Source: Myxococcaceae bacterium
GTDB taxonomy: Bacteria; Myxococcota; Myxococcia; Myxococcales; Myxococcaceae
Assembly: GCA_019694575.1 (NCBI GenBank)
Contig: JAIBBR010000020.1
Location: forward strand, 1 to 50,316
Direction: 5' to 3'
DNA length: 50,316 nucleotides
Positions 33,066-41,894 of the stretch are shown here, in pieces (positions within the stretch are counted from its first letter, which is position 1; each line of letters opens with the position of its first letter). A program made the position numbers and the translations under genes. The notes under the pieces were generated by a model that made no database searches, had not been told where the DNA came from, and saw only the letters and a program-made list of their open reading frames with translations.

Positions 33066-33827
33066 TTAAAGCCATGCGCCGGCGCTGCCCGCCAAAAGCG
33101 CCGCACAGTAGAGCACGAGATAGGGGTTGATGGCGCGGGTCACCAATGTATAGGCCGCTCCACCGGTGGCGAGGCAAGCGCCGACCAACACCGGAGCCGC
33201 CCAGTCACTTTCTACCGAGCCGAAACGAATGGCTGCCCAAGCGGCCAACCCGCCCGCGCAGCCCGCGGCCAAAGCGCGCAACCGTTGACCCCACGCAGCC
33301 ACATTGATTTTCGACAGTTTTTCAACCACGCCGTCGCCGTAGCGGTAACCCTGAACGAAGAGCCACGCCCGTGTTGAAAGATGTACCAGGTTGTAAAGCC
33401 CGATGAAGAGCGCCGCTGACCAGGCGCCCAGCCAGGGCACCGTCACCACGCTGAGCGCACCCACGGCCGGTTTGAGTGAAAGCCAAAAAAAGCCGTCGCC
33501 CAGAGCCGCGAGCGGGCCCATCAGCGAAGACTTGAAAGAAACCACCGTCTCGGGAGCCTCCTTGCCCAGCGCGACTTGTTCTTCATGAAAAAGAATGCCG
33601 CCCACGATGGCCGCCGCCACGTAAGGGTGGGTGTTGAAGGTGGCGAGGTGGCGTTTCACCGCCGCCGCTTGCTCTTCGGGCTTGGGGTAGAGCACCTGCA
33701 GCGCGGGGTAGAGCGCGTACAGCAGCCCCAAGTTCTGCATGCCTTCGGGGTTGAAGCTGGCCTGAATGAAGAGCGAGCGCATGAAAATGCGCAGGCGCAC
33801 CCAGCTGCTCAAAGCGCGCGGCGTCAT
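33066..33827 (-). CDS. PTS mannose/fructose/sorbose-family IID component
   Basis: A 253-residue membrane protein. The family opening ASFNPEGMQNLGLLYALYPAL and the segments FNTHPYVAAAIVGGI and KSSLMGPLAALGDGFFW match the IID family. Two or three hydrophobic segments lie in the C-terminal half. It forms the sugar channel together with IIC. The ATG at 33827 overlaps the IIC stop (ATGA); the longer frame to 33974 is antisense noise. Confidence 0.9.
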   Translation of the reverse strand: MTPRALSSWVRLRIFMRSLFIQASFNPEGMQNLGLLYALYPALQVLYPKPEEQAAAVKRHLATFNTHPYVAAAIVGGILFHEEQVALGKEAPETVVSFKSSLMGPLAALGDGFFWLSLKPAVGALSVVTVPWLGAWSAALFIGLYNLVHLSTRAWLFVQGYRYGDGVVEKLSKINVAAWGQRLRALAAGCAGGLAAWAAIRFGSVESDWAAPVLVGACLATGGAAYTLVTRAINPYLVLYCAALLAGSAGAWL

Positions 33828-34630
33828 GAAGGGGCTCCGCGCATGAAAAGCACGTGGGAGCCAATGCCGAGCGCCACCAAGGCGCCCAGGGCGGCGTAGC
33901 GAAATGCGAAGCGGGCGTTGCTGCCGCGCACCGCCACCGCGGCGGCGACAGAGCACAGGGGGGGGTAGGTCCACGCCAGGGCCTTCACCACTTTCAAGGG
34001 CAGTTGGTTTTCAAAGGGCGCCAGCGCGTGCCCGACATATGCCGCGGCGCCGCACAGCAGCGCCGAGCCGAAGAAGTGCGGCCACATGCCCCATAAATTT
34101 TGTCGGGCCGCGCGGCGCAAGTTGCCCGCCGCGGCTGACGCTTCGGCTTTGCCTGAGAGGCGGGTGGCCCGGTCGTCGAGCTGCTCCTCGAGGACGCGGC
34201 CGATGCGGCCGAAGGGGGCGAAGAGTAAAATGCAGGCTGCCCAAATGGTGGGCGTGCCCGGAGCACCACTGGCCGCAGCGAGCGTGGCTGATGAAGCGGT
34301 GGCCATCACCGCGGGCAACATTTCGTGGTCAGGGTGCCGGCCGCCAAGTGACGCGCCGCCCAAGTAAAAGAGCTCGAAGAAGAAGCCCACCGCCAGGCCC
34401 GAAGGCACGTCTTGCAAGAGCAGCCCGGTGCCGACCGCGGCGACGAGCGGGCGCGAGAACATTGCTTGCAAAACGGCGCTGCGCTCGAGTGCGAGCAAGC
34501 CTCCCCATAAGGCCGCGATGGCGACGAAGTTCCACTGTCCCAAGAGGGGGGCAACTTCACCCCTCTTAAGAAGCAAAAGCGAGGAAGTTGCTGGTGCGGT
34601 GGTGAGATTTCGGGCGAGTGCAGGTACCAT
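33824..34630 (-). CDS. PTS mannose/fructose/sorbose-family IIC component
   Basis: A polytopic membrane protein of up to 268 residues. The family core is visible as MFSRPLVAAVGTGLLLQDVPSGLAVGFFFELFYLGG. The ATG at 34630 gives about 30 non-conserved N-terminal residues, and its start lies only 8 nt from the divergent start at 34639. A TTG at 34543 would remove them and leave room for regulatory sequence, including an AAGAGGGG/CCCCTCTT inverted repeat at 34542-34567. It is translationally coupled to IID. The IIB gene that would normally precede it is 832 nt upstream, beyond an antiparallel cassette. Confidence 0.85.
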   Translation of the reverse strand: MVPALARNLTTAPATSSLLLLKRGEVAPLLGQWNFVAIAALWGGLLALERSAVLQAMFSRPLVAAVGTGLLLQDVPSGLAVGFFFELFYLGGASLGGRHPDHEMLPAVMATASSATLAAASGAPGTPTIWAACILLFAPFGRIGRVLEEQLDDRATRLSGKAEASAAAGNLRRAARQNLWGMWPHFFGSALLCGAAAYVGHALAPFENQLPLKVVKALAWTYPPLCSVAAAVAVRGSNARFAFRYAALGALVALGIGSHVLFMRGAPS

Positions 34631-34638
34631 TGGCCGTG

Positions 34639-34884
34639 ATGCTGCCCCTCGATGTCACGCCTGAACAGCAAGCCCGGCACGATGCCTTGTGGCGAAAGCT
34701 CAATGAGCCGCAGCGCGCCGCCTTGGTGGCGGGGTTGTGGGCAACAGGACGTCAGCTGGCCGAAGCGGGCGTACGCGCACGCAACCCCCTGGCCAGTGAA
34801 GCGCTGGTGCGGTGGCTTTTGACCGCGGTGATTTACGACGAGGCGACTGCGCAACGACTCCACGGGCCGAGACCATTGGCGTGA
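34639..34884 (+). CDS. Small helical partner of a nucleotidyltransferase
   Basis: An 81-residue soluble protein with an all-helical look (LNEPQRAALVAGLWATGRQLAEAGVRARNP) and a second half SEALVRWLLTAVIYDE. Short proteins like this are often found directly before DUF6036-type nucleotidyltransferase genes, so I treat the pair as a unit, possibly toxin-antitoxin-like. The ATG at 34639 is preferred; GTGs at 34618 and 34636 are possible. Its stop overlaps the next start (GTGA, 34881-34884). It lies opposite in strand inside the PTS operon. Confidence 0.65.
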   Translation: MLPLDVTPEQQARHDALWRKLNEPQRAALVAGLWATGRQLAEAGVRARNPLASEALVRWLLTAVIYDEATAQRLHGPRPLA

Positions 34885-35450
34885 CTCCGCTTCAGGTGGC
34901 GATTGCCGTGGCCCGTGCGTTCGAAGCGATTGGGGTGGGCTATTTCTTGGGTGGCTCGATGGCGAGCTCGTTTCAAGGGCAACCACGGCTCACCAATGAC
35001 TTGGACTTCGTGGTGCGGCTACGTGCAGACGATGTTGAATCGCTAAAAGGTGCATTGGGGCCCGACTTCGACGTCGATGAAGTTGCTTTGCTCGACGCCA
35101 TCAAACGGCGTGGCAGTTGGAACATCTTTCATCTGCCCACTGTCACCCGTGTCGATCTATTTCTCGTCAAAGAGGGTGAATATGACGCTGAAGAATTCGC
35201 CCGTCGTCAGTCTTTCGAGGTGTCGCCGGGAGAGCGCATTTTTTTGAAGTCCGCTGAAGACTCTGTTCTTCGCAAGTTGTGGTGGTTTCGGGCCGGAGGC
35301 GAAAGCAGCACTCAGCAACTATGGGACGTGGTTGAAGTGTTGCGCTCGCAGCAAGGCCGATTGGACGAAGCGTACGTGCGTACGTGGGCTGCCAAACTTG
35401 GCTTGGGAGATTTGCTTGACCGTGCCCGAGGGCTGGTGAAGACAGCGTGA
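34881..35450 (+). CDS. MNT/DUF6036-like nucleotidyltransferase
   Basis: A 189-residue protein with the nucleotidyltransferase-fold signature FLGGSMASSFQGQPRLTNDLDF: Gly-Gly-Ser, then Asp-x-Asp with Asp-Leu-Asp metal ligands. A third acidic strand (TRVDLFLVKEG) follows, then KSAEDSVLRKLWWFR. The family includes antitoxins and AMP/UMP-transferring toxins (AbiEii, MNT). The GTG at 34881 overlaps the preceding stop. It converges on the IIB gene with a 12-nt gap. Its insertion between IIB and IIC looks like a later acquisition. The activity is not established by sequence alone. Confidence 0.75.
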   Translation: MTPLQVAIAVARAFEAIGVGYFLGGSMASSFQGQPRLTNDLDFVVRLRADDVESLKGALGPDFDVDEVALLDAIKRRGSWNIFHLPTVTRVDLFLVKEGEYDAEEFARRQSFEVSPGERIFLKSAEDSVLRKLWWFRAGGESSTQQLWDVVEVLRSQQGRLDEAYVRTWAAKLGLGDLLDRARGLVKTA

Positions 35451-35462
35451 CCCACTGCGCAG

Positions 35463-35918
35463 CTACGCGAATGTCACCGCCGCTTCGCCGGGGGTCGCCT
35501 GGCTCTGAATCTGCGCTCCCTGCGCCGCGAGGTTCTTTAAGGCCGCACGGTCGGCATCGTCTAAAAAAACCGAACGGGTCACCGGCACCCGCCCCAAGCC
35601 CGCATGCAGGTTGCCCAAATTGAGCGGGCCGGTCGGCCAGCCAGACGTGCGCGCCCGCATGGCCGTCGTCACGTCGCGAAAGAGCAGCAAGGTGCGCGCC
35701 GCGTCGCTCGCCAAAGCGGCGTAGTCAACGAGGGCCACCTTTTCCATACGCAAGTCGATTTCGCCCGGCACTGCCATGCGCATCGCCGCGCGCAGAAGGG
35801 TGTTGTCGGCGGCTTCGTCGTCGGCCACCACCACGCGCGAAATTTTCAGGTACGGCACCCAGCCTTCGATGACTTGGCCGTGAATCAAACGGTTGTCGAT
35901 GCGAGTGAGGGTAATCAT
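35463..35918 (-). CDS. PTS mannose/fructose/sorbose-family IIB component
   Basis: A 151-residue cytoplasmic protein. The family opening is TLTRIDNRLIHGQVIEGWVP, with the phosphorylated His13 in RLIHGQV. It accepts phosphate from IIA and passes it to sugar or, in regulatory systems, simply reports PTS state. It starts 7 nt after the IIA gene. The next operon gene (IIC) is separated by the opposite-strand cassette 34639-35450. Confidence 0.92.
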   Translation of the reverse strand: MITLTRIDNRLIHGQVIEGWVPYLKISRVVVADDEAADNTLLRAAMRMAVPGEIDLRMEKVALVDYAALASDAARTLLLFRDVTTAMRARTSGWPTGPLNLGNLHAGLGRVPVTRSVFLDDADRAALKNLAAQGAQIQSQATPGEAAVTFA

Positions 35919-35925
35919 CTTTGGG

Positions 35926-36351
35926 TTAACGCGACCCAGTGCCTTCTGCGGCAGAGCGAAAGAGCGTCGACGCGCAGGTGATGTTCTTTTGAGCGTAAGC
36001 GGCGAGCTCGAGCGCCAACTGCGTCAGCGATGTGGCCGAGTCACGCATCGAGTTGGCTTTGAGCAGCATCGGCAGATTGACTCCCGTGAGCACCTCGACG
36101 TGGTGGTCTTTGCAGAGTGACAACGACTCGTTGCAGGGTGTTCCTCCCAGCAAGTCGGCCAGCACCAGCACCCCTTCGGGAGATTCGACATCGTCTACGG
36201 CGTGCGCAATGAGCCCCCGAATTTCGCTGGGCGACGACCCCGGCTGCACGGCACACGTCGTCACCTGGGGCAGGGGGCCCACGATTTCTTCGGCGGTCGA
36301 CACCAGCGCTTGCGCCAGGCGGCCGTGAGTGGCGACGACGATTCCAATCAT
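35926..36351 (-). CDS. PTS mannose-family IIA component
   Basis: A 141-residue cytoplasmic protein. MIGIVVATHGRLAQAL holds the active-site His9, and LVLADLLGGTPCNES is the second family motif. It receives phosphate from HPr. The ATG at 36351 is chosen because it begins the conserved sequence; the frame to 36390 adds 13 non-conserved residues. It lies 57 nt after rapZ. Confidence 0.92.
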   Translation of the reverse strand: MIGIVVATHGRLAQALVSTAEEIVGPLPQVTTCAVQPGSSPSEIRGLIAHAVDDVESPEGVLVLADLLGGTPCNESLSLCKDHHVEVLTGVNLPMLLKANSMRDSATSLTQLALELAAYAQKNITCASTLFRSAAEGTGSR

Positions 36352-36408
36352 GGGTTTTAAGTCACTAGCGCCGTCTCTTGCGGCGCGCAACGTTCAGGCC
36401 CTAAGTAC

Positions 36409-37278
36409 TTACTCTTTCTGAATGTCTCGGTCCCACAGCTGAGCAGAAACGCCGTTGTCGGCCAGCCGTTTTTGCAGCGCCTGGGCCACTGCCACCGAGC
36501 GGTGCTTGCCTCCGGTGCAGCCAATGGCCACCGTCAGGTAAGCCTTGCCTTCCTTTTGGTACCGGGGCAGCAAAAAGTGCAGCAAGTCGTACACGTGGTC
36601 CAAAAACTCCCAGGTTTCGGGCCGGTCCAACACGTAAGAGGCGACCTTGCCGTCTTTGCCGGTGAGTGGCTTCAAGTCGGGCACGAAGAACGGGTTGGGC
36701 AAAAACCGCACGTCGAAAACCAAGTCGGCTTGCGAAGGCACTCCGTAGCGAAAACCAAATGACATCAAAGTCACCGCCAGGTGGCTGGCGTTTTGTCCGT
36801 CAGAAAAGCGCGCGTGCACCAGGCGCTTCAATTCGTGCACTGTCATCGTCGACGTGTCGAGCACGTGCTGCGACTGCTCGCGCAATTCGCGCAAGGCGGT
36901 GCGCTCTTTGGCGATGCCCTCGGCCACTCCGGCGTTGCCTGAGAGTGGGTGTCGCCGCCGCGTCTCGCTGTACCGGCGAATCAGCGCCTCGTCGTTAGAG
37001 TCGAGAAACAACACATCGACTTTGTGCCCAGAGCGGCGCGCTTCTTCGAGCGCCTTGGGTGCGTCTTCTAAGTACTTGCCCTCGCGCACGTCGATGACGA
37101 AGGCCAACTTCTGGGTGTCGCCGCCCAGGCCTGACAGCTCGGTGACTTTGAGCAGCAGTGGGGCTGGCAAATTGTCGATGCAAAAGAAACCGATGTCTTC
37201 GAGCGCCCGTACCGCGGTTGACTTGCCCGAGCCGGACATGCCGGTGATGACGACGATGTGCTTATTGGGGTTGGTCAT
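36409..37278 (-). CDS. rapZ: RapZ-family RNase adapter / nucleotide-binding protein
   Basis: A 289-residue cytoplasmic protein. The Walker A is VVITGMSGSGKST, with FFCIDNLPAPLL and LFLDSNDEALIRRYSETRRRHPL following. The C-terminal RapZ domain includes VAIGCTGGKHRSVAVA. In enterobacteria RapZ binds small RNAs and controls glmS; elsewhere its role is less clear. It is standard next to hprK and PTS genes. The ATG at 37278 starts the family sequence; the frame to 37320 overlaps hprK. Confidence 0.93.
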   Translation of the reverse strand: MTNPNKHIVVITGMSGSGKSTAVRALEDIGFFCIDNLPAPLLLKVTELSGLGGDTQKLAFVIDVREGKYLEDAPKALEEARRSGHKVDVLFLDSNDEALIRRYSETRRRHPLSGNAGVAEGIAKERTALRELREQSQHVLDTSTMTVHELKRLVHARFSDGQNASHLAVTLMSFGFRYGVPSQADLVFDVRFLPNPFFVPDLKPLTGKDGKVASYVLDRPETWEFLDHVYDLLHFLLPRYQKEGKAYLTVAIGCTGGKHRSVAVAQALQKRLADNGVSAQLWDRDIQKE

Positions 37279-37300
37279 GCGTGTTGACGGCAGCGCTAGC

Positions 37301-38290
37301 TTACTCGACTTCTTCGTCACGGTTTGAATCGGTGCTGCGGGCAGGTGGCGTTCCCGCGCCTCGCGAAATGGCGTCTTTGATGCGCTGCGCGAATTCTTCG
37401 GCCGAATGGTGGCCTTGCAACTTGAGCAAATGGTTGCGCGCGGCGACTTCGACGATGGTCGTCATGTTGCGGCCAGGGCGCACGGGCACCACCGCGTGCG
37501 GCAAGTCGACGCCCACCAGGTTGAAGAAGTCGCGCTCCACGCCCAGCCGGTCATATTCATGCGCGGGGTCCCATTCGGTGAGCTCGATGAGCAGCTCGAT
37601 TTTCTTGCGTTCGCGCACGGCGGCGACGCCGAAGAGGTCTTTGATGTTGATGATGCCGAGGCCCCGAATTTCCATATGGTGCTCGAGCAACTCGCTGGCG
37701 TGGCCATAGACGTCGCCTTCTTTGCGCCGGGTGACGTGCACGATGTCGTCGGCCACCAAACGGTGCCCGCGCATCACCAAGTCGAGCGCCACTTCGCTCT
37801 TGCCGATGCCGCTCTTGCCGGTGAGCAACACACCCACGCCGAAAACGTCGACCAACACGCCGTGCAAACTGCCGGTGGCGGTGAGCGCTTCTTCAAGAAA
37901 AGCTTGCAGCTGCGAAATGAAGGCCGAAGACGCGAGCGGCGTTTTCATCAACGCCAGCTTGGCGGTTTCGCACCCGTCGATGAGCGCCGAGGGCACGTCT
38001 AAGTCTTTGGTCACCACCACGCAGGCCAGCGGCGAATCAAAGAGCTTCGAGAGCACCGCCCGTTGGTCAGGGTGCGACAGCGTGCGCAGGTAGCTGATTT
38101 CGGTGTTGCCAAAGACTTGCACCCGCTCGACGTGCAGATGCTCGGTGAAGCCGGTGAGCGCGAGGCCTGGCTTCTGAATCTTCGAGCTCGAGATGAGCCG
38201 GTCGAGCCCCTCTTGGCCAGCCACCAGCTCGAGCTTCAAGTCGTAGGTATTCTCTTCGAGCAGTCGGGAAATTTTGATGCTGGTGGTCAT
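37301..38290 (-). CDS. hprK: HPr kinase/phosphorylase
   Basis: A 329-residue enzyme. It phosphorylates and dephosphorylates the regulatory serine of HPr. The Walker A is VLLTGKSGIGKSEVAL, the HprK signature is EIRGLGIINIKDLFG, and VADDIVHV and RLGVERDFFNLVGVDLPHAVVPVRPGR complete the domain. The N-terminal about 125 residues are the usual regulatory domain. The ATG at 38290 is chosen over the frame at 38329. It is the first gene of the PTS operon, divergent from the glycosyltransferase by 60 nt. Confidence 0.95.
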   Translation of the reverse strand: MTTSIKISRLLEENTYDLKLELVAGQEGLDRLISSSKIQKPGLALTGFTEHLHVERVQVFGNTEISYLRTLSHPDQRAVLSKLFDSPLACVVVTKDLDVPSALIDGCETAKLALMKTPLASSAFISQLQAFLEEALTATGSLHGVLVDVFGVGVLLTGKSGIGKSEVALDLVMRGHRLVADDIVHVTRRKEGDVYGHASELLEHHMEIRGLGIINIKDLFGVAAVRERKKIELLIELTEWDPAHEYDRLGVERDFFNLVGVDLPHAVVPVRPGRNMTTIVEVAARNHLLKLQGHHSAEEFAQRIKDAISRGAGTPPARSTDSNRDEEVE

Positions 38291-38350
38291 GGCGCCCAGG
38301 GTTCTTCTACCTCGCCATTCCCAACACAAGAAAGGATATGTCCTCGCCTC

Positions 38351-39790
38351 ATGGGGTCAGCGCAAAGGGCGCGCTTTGCGCTCATCGGCATCGTGGGGTT
38401 AGGGGCCTGGTTGAGGCTCTGGGTGGCCTTTACCGATGAAGGCATTTACTGGCCCGACGAAATTTACCAGTCGTTCGAGCCGGCGCACCGGCTGGTCTTC
38501 GGCTACGGCATGGTGGCGTGGGAATTCGTCGACGGCGCGCGCAATTGGGCGCTGCCGGGGTGGGTGGCGCTGTGGCTCAAGGTGTTCGCTACCTTAGGGC
38601 TCGATGCGCCCGCCCAGTACATTCACGGAGTGAAAGCGGTGTTCGCGCTGATGGGCGCGGGTACGGCGTGGGGCGTTTATAAACTGGCGCGCAACGTGGG
38701 CGCCCCGCGGCATTGGGCGTTGCTCGGCGCGGCGGGTTTTGCGCTGACCGCGGTGCCGCTCTATTTCGGTGCGCGGGCGATGAGCGAGAGCGCGGCGGCG
38801 CTGCCGGCAGTGTGGGGGTTGGCGCTGTTGCTCAAGAGCCCTCCGTCGCGCCGGGGCTTGCTCGCAGGTGCCTCGCTGCTCGGTCTGGCGGTGCTCTTTC
38901 GCCTGCAAATGGGGCTTTTCTGCGCGGGCATTTTGCTGCTCTTCGCGCTGCGGCGGCAGTGGCGGGTGATGGCGCAGGTGGGGGGCGTGCTGTTGGTGTG
39001 GGCGTTCATTTTCGGTTTGCTCGACCGGTTGACGTGGCACGACGTGCCGGGTGCCGCGTTCGGAGGCTGGTTCGAGTCGGCGGTGAAGTACCTGCGGTTC
39101 AACCTGATTGAAGGCAAAGCGGCGGGGTGGGGTACCTCGCCTTGGTATTTCTATCTGGGCCGGTTGTTCACCGCGATGCCGGCGGTGGCGGTGCCGATGT
39201 TCGTCGGGGCGGCTTTGTCGTATCGCCGCGCCGGGGCGTTGCTCGCTTTGGCCTTTGTTTTCTTCGCGTTGCATTCGTGGGTGCCGCACAAAGAGCTGCG
39301 CTTCATGGTGCCGGTGTTGCCGCTGCTGTTTGCCTGCATGGCGGTAGGAGGCGCGGCGTTGGAGTCGAAGCTGTCGACCTGGCTTTTTGCGCCTGGGGTG
39401 GCGGTGACGGTGCTCATCTCGCTGGTGTCCACACCGCAGCTCACCATGGGGCAATTGGGTATTTATTTAGAGCGTCGCACAGACAGCGCGTGGAACGACT
39501 TTGGCGCGGTAAACCGGTTGATGCTGGCGGCGAATGCACAGCCAGACTTGTGTGGGTTGCGGGTCGACGCCGCGCACCTGGCGTGGACCGGCGGGTACAC
39601 CTATTTGCACCGCAATGTGCCGCTGTATCACTTGGGGCAACCCCCTTTGGAAAGCCGGTATTTCAACTACGTGGTGACGCGCGCGGGCTCGGGCGGGCAG
39701 GTGGTGGCGAGGGAAGGCGCGCTTGAATTGGTGAAGTTGCCGTGGGCCCAATGCCAGCGAGATGCCGCGTATTCTTGGCGGTTGCCGTGA
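38351..39790 (+). CDS. GT22-like polytopic mannosyltransferase-type protein
   Basis: A 479-residue membrane glycosyltransferase with about nine to ten hydrophobic segments. Family markers are the acidic first loop DEGIYWPDEIYQSFEPAHRL (Asp-Glu) and HKELRFMVPVLPLL, the HKE-RF-P pattern of the ALG9/PIG-B-like GT22 family. It would transfer a sugar from a lipid-phosphate donor on the periplasmic face. The ATG at 38351 lies in frame; AAAGGA 14 nt upstream is the only ribosome-like site. It runs toward the rhomboid gene, with the palindromic element B in between. Confidence 0.75.
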   Translation: MGSAQRARFALIGIVGLGAWLRLWVAFTDEGIYWPDEIYQSFEPAHRLVFGYGMVAWEFVDGARNWALPGWVALWLKVFATLGLDAPAQYIHGVKAVFALMGAGTAWGVYKLARNVGAPRHWALLGAAGFALTAVPLYFGARAMSESAAALPAVWGLALLLKSPPSRRGLLAGASLLGLAVLFRLQMGLFCAGILLLFALRRQWRVMAQVGGVLLVWAFIFGLLDRLTWHDVPGAAFGGWFESAVKYLRFNLIEGKAAGWGTSPWYFYLGRLFTAMPAVAVPMFVGAALSYRRAGALLALAFVFFALHSWVPHKELRFMVPVLPLLFACMAVGGAALESKLSTWLFAPGVAVTVLISLVSTPQLTMGQLGIYLERRTDSAWNDFGAVNRLMLAANAQPDLCGLRVDAAHLAWTGGYTYLHRNVPLYHLGQPPLESRYFNYVVTRAGSGGQVVAREGALELVKLPWAQCQRDAAYSWRLP

Positions 39791-39820
39791 GGGCATAAGG
39801 CGTGTTCTGCGGTCACTCAC

Positions 39821-39988
39821 CGTTAGGGCCCGCCACAAAATAAACGCTCCATATCAGCGCCGATCCATCCCGGCTGTCCGCGTTGCGCTCCCTGCGACTT
39901 ACCACTGGTAAGTCTTAGGTCGCGCGCCTCGCCATCCGGGCGCCTCGGCGCAGATCTCGGACCGTTTATTTTGCGGCGGGCCCTTACG
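39821..39988. repeat. 168-bp long palindromic (MITE-like) element B
   Basis: The left end AGGGCCCGCCACAAAA plus TAAACG (to 39846) is repeated inverted at the right end (39963-39986) with two mismatches in 24. The arms remain complementary inward with more divergence. The centre GACTTACCA-C-TGGTAAGTC (39896-39914) is a perfect 9-bp palindrome. The right end overlaps the TAA stop of the rhomboid gene. The same 16-bp end occurs at 7213-7228. It lies between two convergent genes and could act as a bidirectional terminator as well as a mobile repeat. Confidence 0.75.
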
Positions 39989-41891
39989 CGGCGCCGTAGA
40001 TACTTTGCATCCACGCGTCGAGGTTTGGGTGCACCGGCAAGTCGCCCGTGTGCAGCGCTTGCGTGTCAGGCAGCCCCGTCGCTCCTGAACGAATTTGCGC
40101 TTCACTGGCGAATTGCGAAAAGAGCCGCCGCCCTTGCAGCGCGGGAAACAGCGATGCAAGCCCGCTGTCGTTGCCTTCGAGCCGCACGATGGCCGCGGGG
40201 TTCTGCGCGTCTCCCCAGTGAATAACCAGGTCTACCAGGTAATTGTTGTCGACTTGCCCCGCCGCGATTCCCAAGATTTTTTTCCACGGCAGCGACTGTG
40301 TTTGGCCCGACGCTGATTTCACTGCCAAACCGTCGTCGCTCATTGCGGTAATGACGACGCGCATGATTTTGGGTTGAGGCCGCACCGGGCGTGCAGCGAC
40401 CGTGTTGAGCTCGAGCCCACTGACGACGGCTGGCGCTTCGGCCTCGGTGGGAACGCGTGCCGCGAGCGCGGTGAGCTTGGCCCGGTGCTCGTGCAAAAGG
40501 TCTGGCCGCGCTTCAAGCCGGGTGACGTACGGGCGGCCCAAAGCCAGGTTGTCTTGCGAGTCAATGCGCAATTCCAAGGCGCGCAGCAGTGCTTTGGCTC
40601 CCACCAAACCCGGCTCGTCGCCCGCGCGCACATAGAGCGCTTCGGCCACGTCGCGCAGGTTGGCCGTCTCGAAGGCGCGCGCGACTTGAAAAGCGAGCGC
40701 CGGCTTCAAGTCGCTCGGTTTCATCGCCGGCCAACAGAAAAGAAAGGCTTCGGGCAAGTAATACGTTTCGTTCGCCTTGAGCAGCCGTACCAGCAGTCGC
40801 TCGAGTTGGTTGAGCGCGTTGGCCCGGTGTGGGCTTTGCAGCCCGAGCCGAATCAACCCGGCCTCGGCCCGCACGTGGTGGGGGTTGGTTTTGAGAATCG
40901 CGACGAATTTCGCTTTCGCCACTTCGAAGTTGCCGTTGAGCAGCGCCGCCTGCGCTTCGCCAAGCGCGTCGTCACGGGTGCTGAGCTCAGAATGTGCTTC
41001 GCTGATAGAAACCAGCGTCTTGTCCATGCCGGCGGCTTGCATGCCCAAAGCGAGCACCGCGCCGAACGCGAAACCACCGACGTGCGCCATCACCGCCACG
41101 CCTTCGGTGTTGCCGTTCAAAAGGCTCATCACTTCGAAGAAGAACCACACGCCGCCGCAGATCCACGCGGGTATTTTCCATGTGCCGGTGAAAAAACGAA
41201 TGAAGAGAAAGATGATGTACATCAACGAAATTTTGCGCCGCGCGAAACGCACCGTGAAGGCGCCCATGCAAGCGGCCACCGCGCCCGAAGCGCCGGCCAT
41301 CACTTCATAGCTGCCGCGCACCATCATGAAGTGGGCGAAGGCGGCGACCAGGCCCCCGACGACGAAGAAGGCAGCGAAACGCGCGCGGCCCCAGGCGTCT
41401 TCGAGCAGCGGCGCCACGATATAGAAGAACAGCATGTTGCCGATGAGGTGCAGCCACCCAAAGTGCAGAAACATGTGGGTGAACCAACCGACCTGCGCAA
41501 AACCCCGGGCGCCCACCAAACCATAGCGGCGCATGGGGCCGTGGTCGGCCTGCTGCACCAACTGCTCGAGCTTGGCGGTGAAGGCGCGCTGCTCTTCTTC
41601 ACGCTCTTCGGGCAGAGGGTTTTTTTCTGCTTCGCGCCTGAGCGCTTCGATTTTCTCGCGGCCTGACTGGCGAATGAAGTGCTCGAGAAAACTCTGCGGC
41701 ATCTCGAGGTACGGGTGCTGTTGCCAATAGGTGTACACCTCTTCCAGCTCCCGGTTGGAAATGCCCATTGGCCTTTCCGGCAGCAGGTAAGTGGTGGTGA
41801 AACCGAAAAGGCACAGCAGCAAAATGCCGAGCGACACCAAAGGCAGGCGTACGTGCGCCCCTTCGACTCCGACCGGCAGCAGAAAAAACAT
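39984..41891 (-). CDS. Rhomboid intramembrane serine protease with TPR-like C-terminus
   Basis: A 635-residue protein. The first helix is residues 15-37; a charged loop (45-115) precedes the rhomboid core. Landmarks are WFTHMFLHFGWLHLIGNMLFFY, the catalytic MAGASGAVAA (Ser202) and VAVMAHVGGFAFG (His270). A TPR-like helical region lies about 300-480 and a further beta-rich domain about 490-610 (SLPWKKILGIAAGQVDNNY), extra to the usual rhomboid. It cuts transmembrane substrates. The ATG at 41891 lies 3 nt after the giant lipoprotein gene's stop, so the two are coupled. Its TAA overlaps element B. Confidence 0.9.
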   Translation of the reverse strand: MFFLLPVGVEGAHVRLPLVSLGILLLCLFGFTTTYLLPERPMGISNRELEEVYTYWQQHPYLEMPQSFLEHFIRQSGREKIEALRREAEKNPLPEEREEEQRAFTAKLEQLVQQADHGPMRRYGLVGARGFAQVGWFTHMFLHFGWLHLIGNMLFFYIVAPLLEDAWGRARFAAFFVVGGLVAAFAHFMMVRGSYEVMAGASGAVAACMGAFTVRFARRKISLMYIIFLFIRFFTGTWKIPAWICGGVWFFFEVMSLLNGNTEGVAVMAHVGGFAFGAVLALGMQAAGMDKTLVSISEAHSELSTRDDALGEAQAALLNGNFEVAKAKFVAILKTNPHHVRAEAGLIRLGLQSPHRANALNQLERLLVRLLKANETYYLPEAFLFCWPAMKPSDLKPALAFQVARAFETANLRDVAEALYVRAGDEPGLVGAKALLRALELRIDSQDNLALGRPYVTRLEARPDLLHEHRAKLTALAARVPTEAEAPAVVSGLELNTVAARPVRPQPKIMRVVITAMSDDGLAVKSASGQTQSLPWKKILGIAAGQVDNNYLVDLVIHWGDAQNPAAIVRLEGNDSGLASLFPALQGRRLFSQFASEAQIRSGATGLPDTQALHTGDLPVHPNLDAWMQSIYGAA

Positions 41892-41894
41892 GGG

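Noticed and set aside
33828-33974. N-terminal extension of IID
   Set aside because: Arg/Gly-rich shadow of the IIC frame; the ATG at 33827 overlaps the IIC stop in the usual ATGA way.
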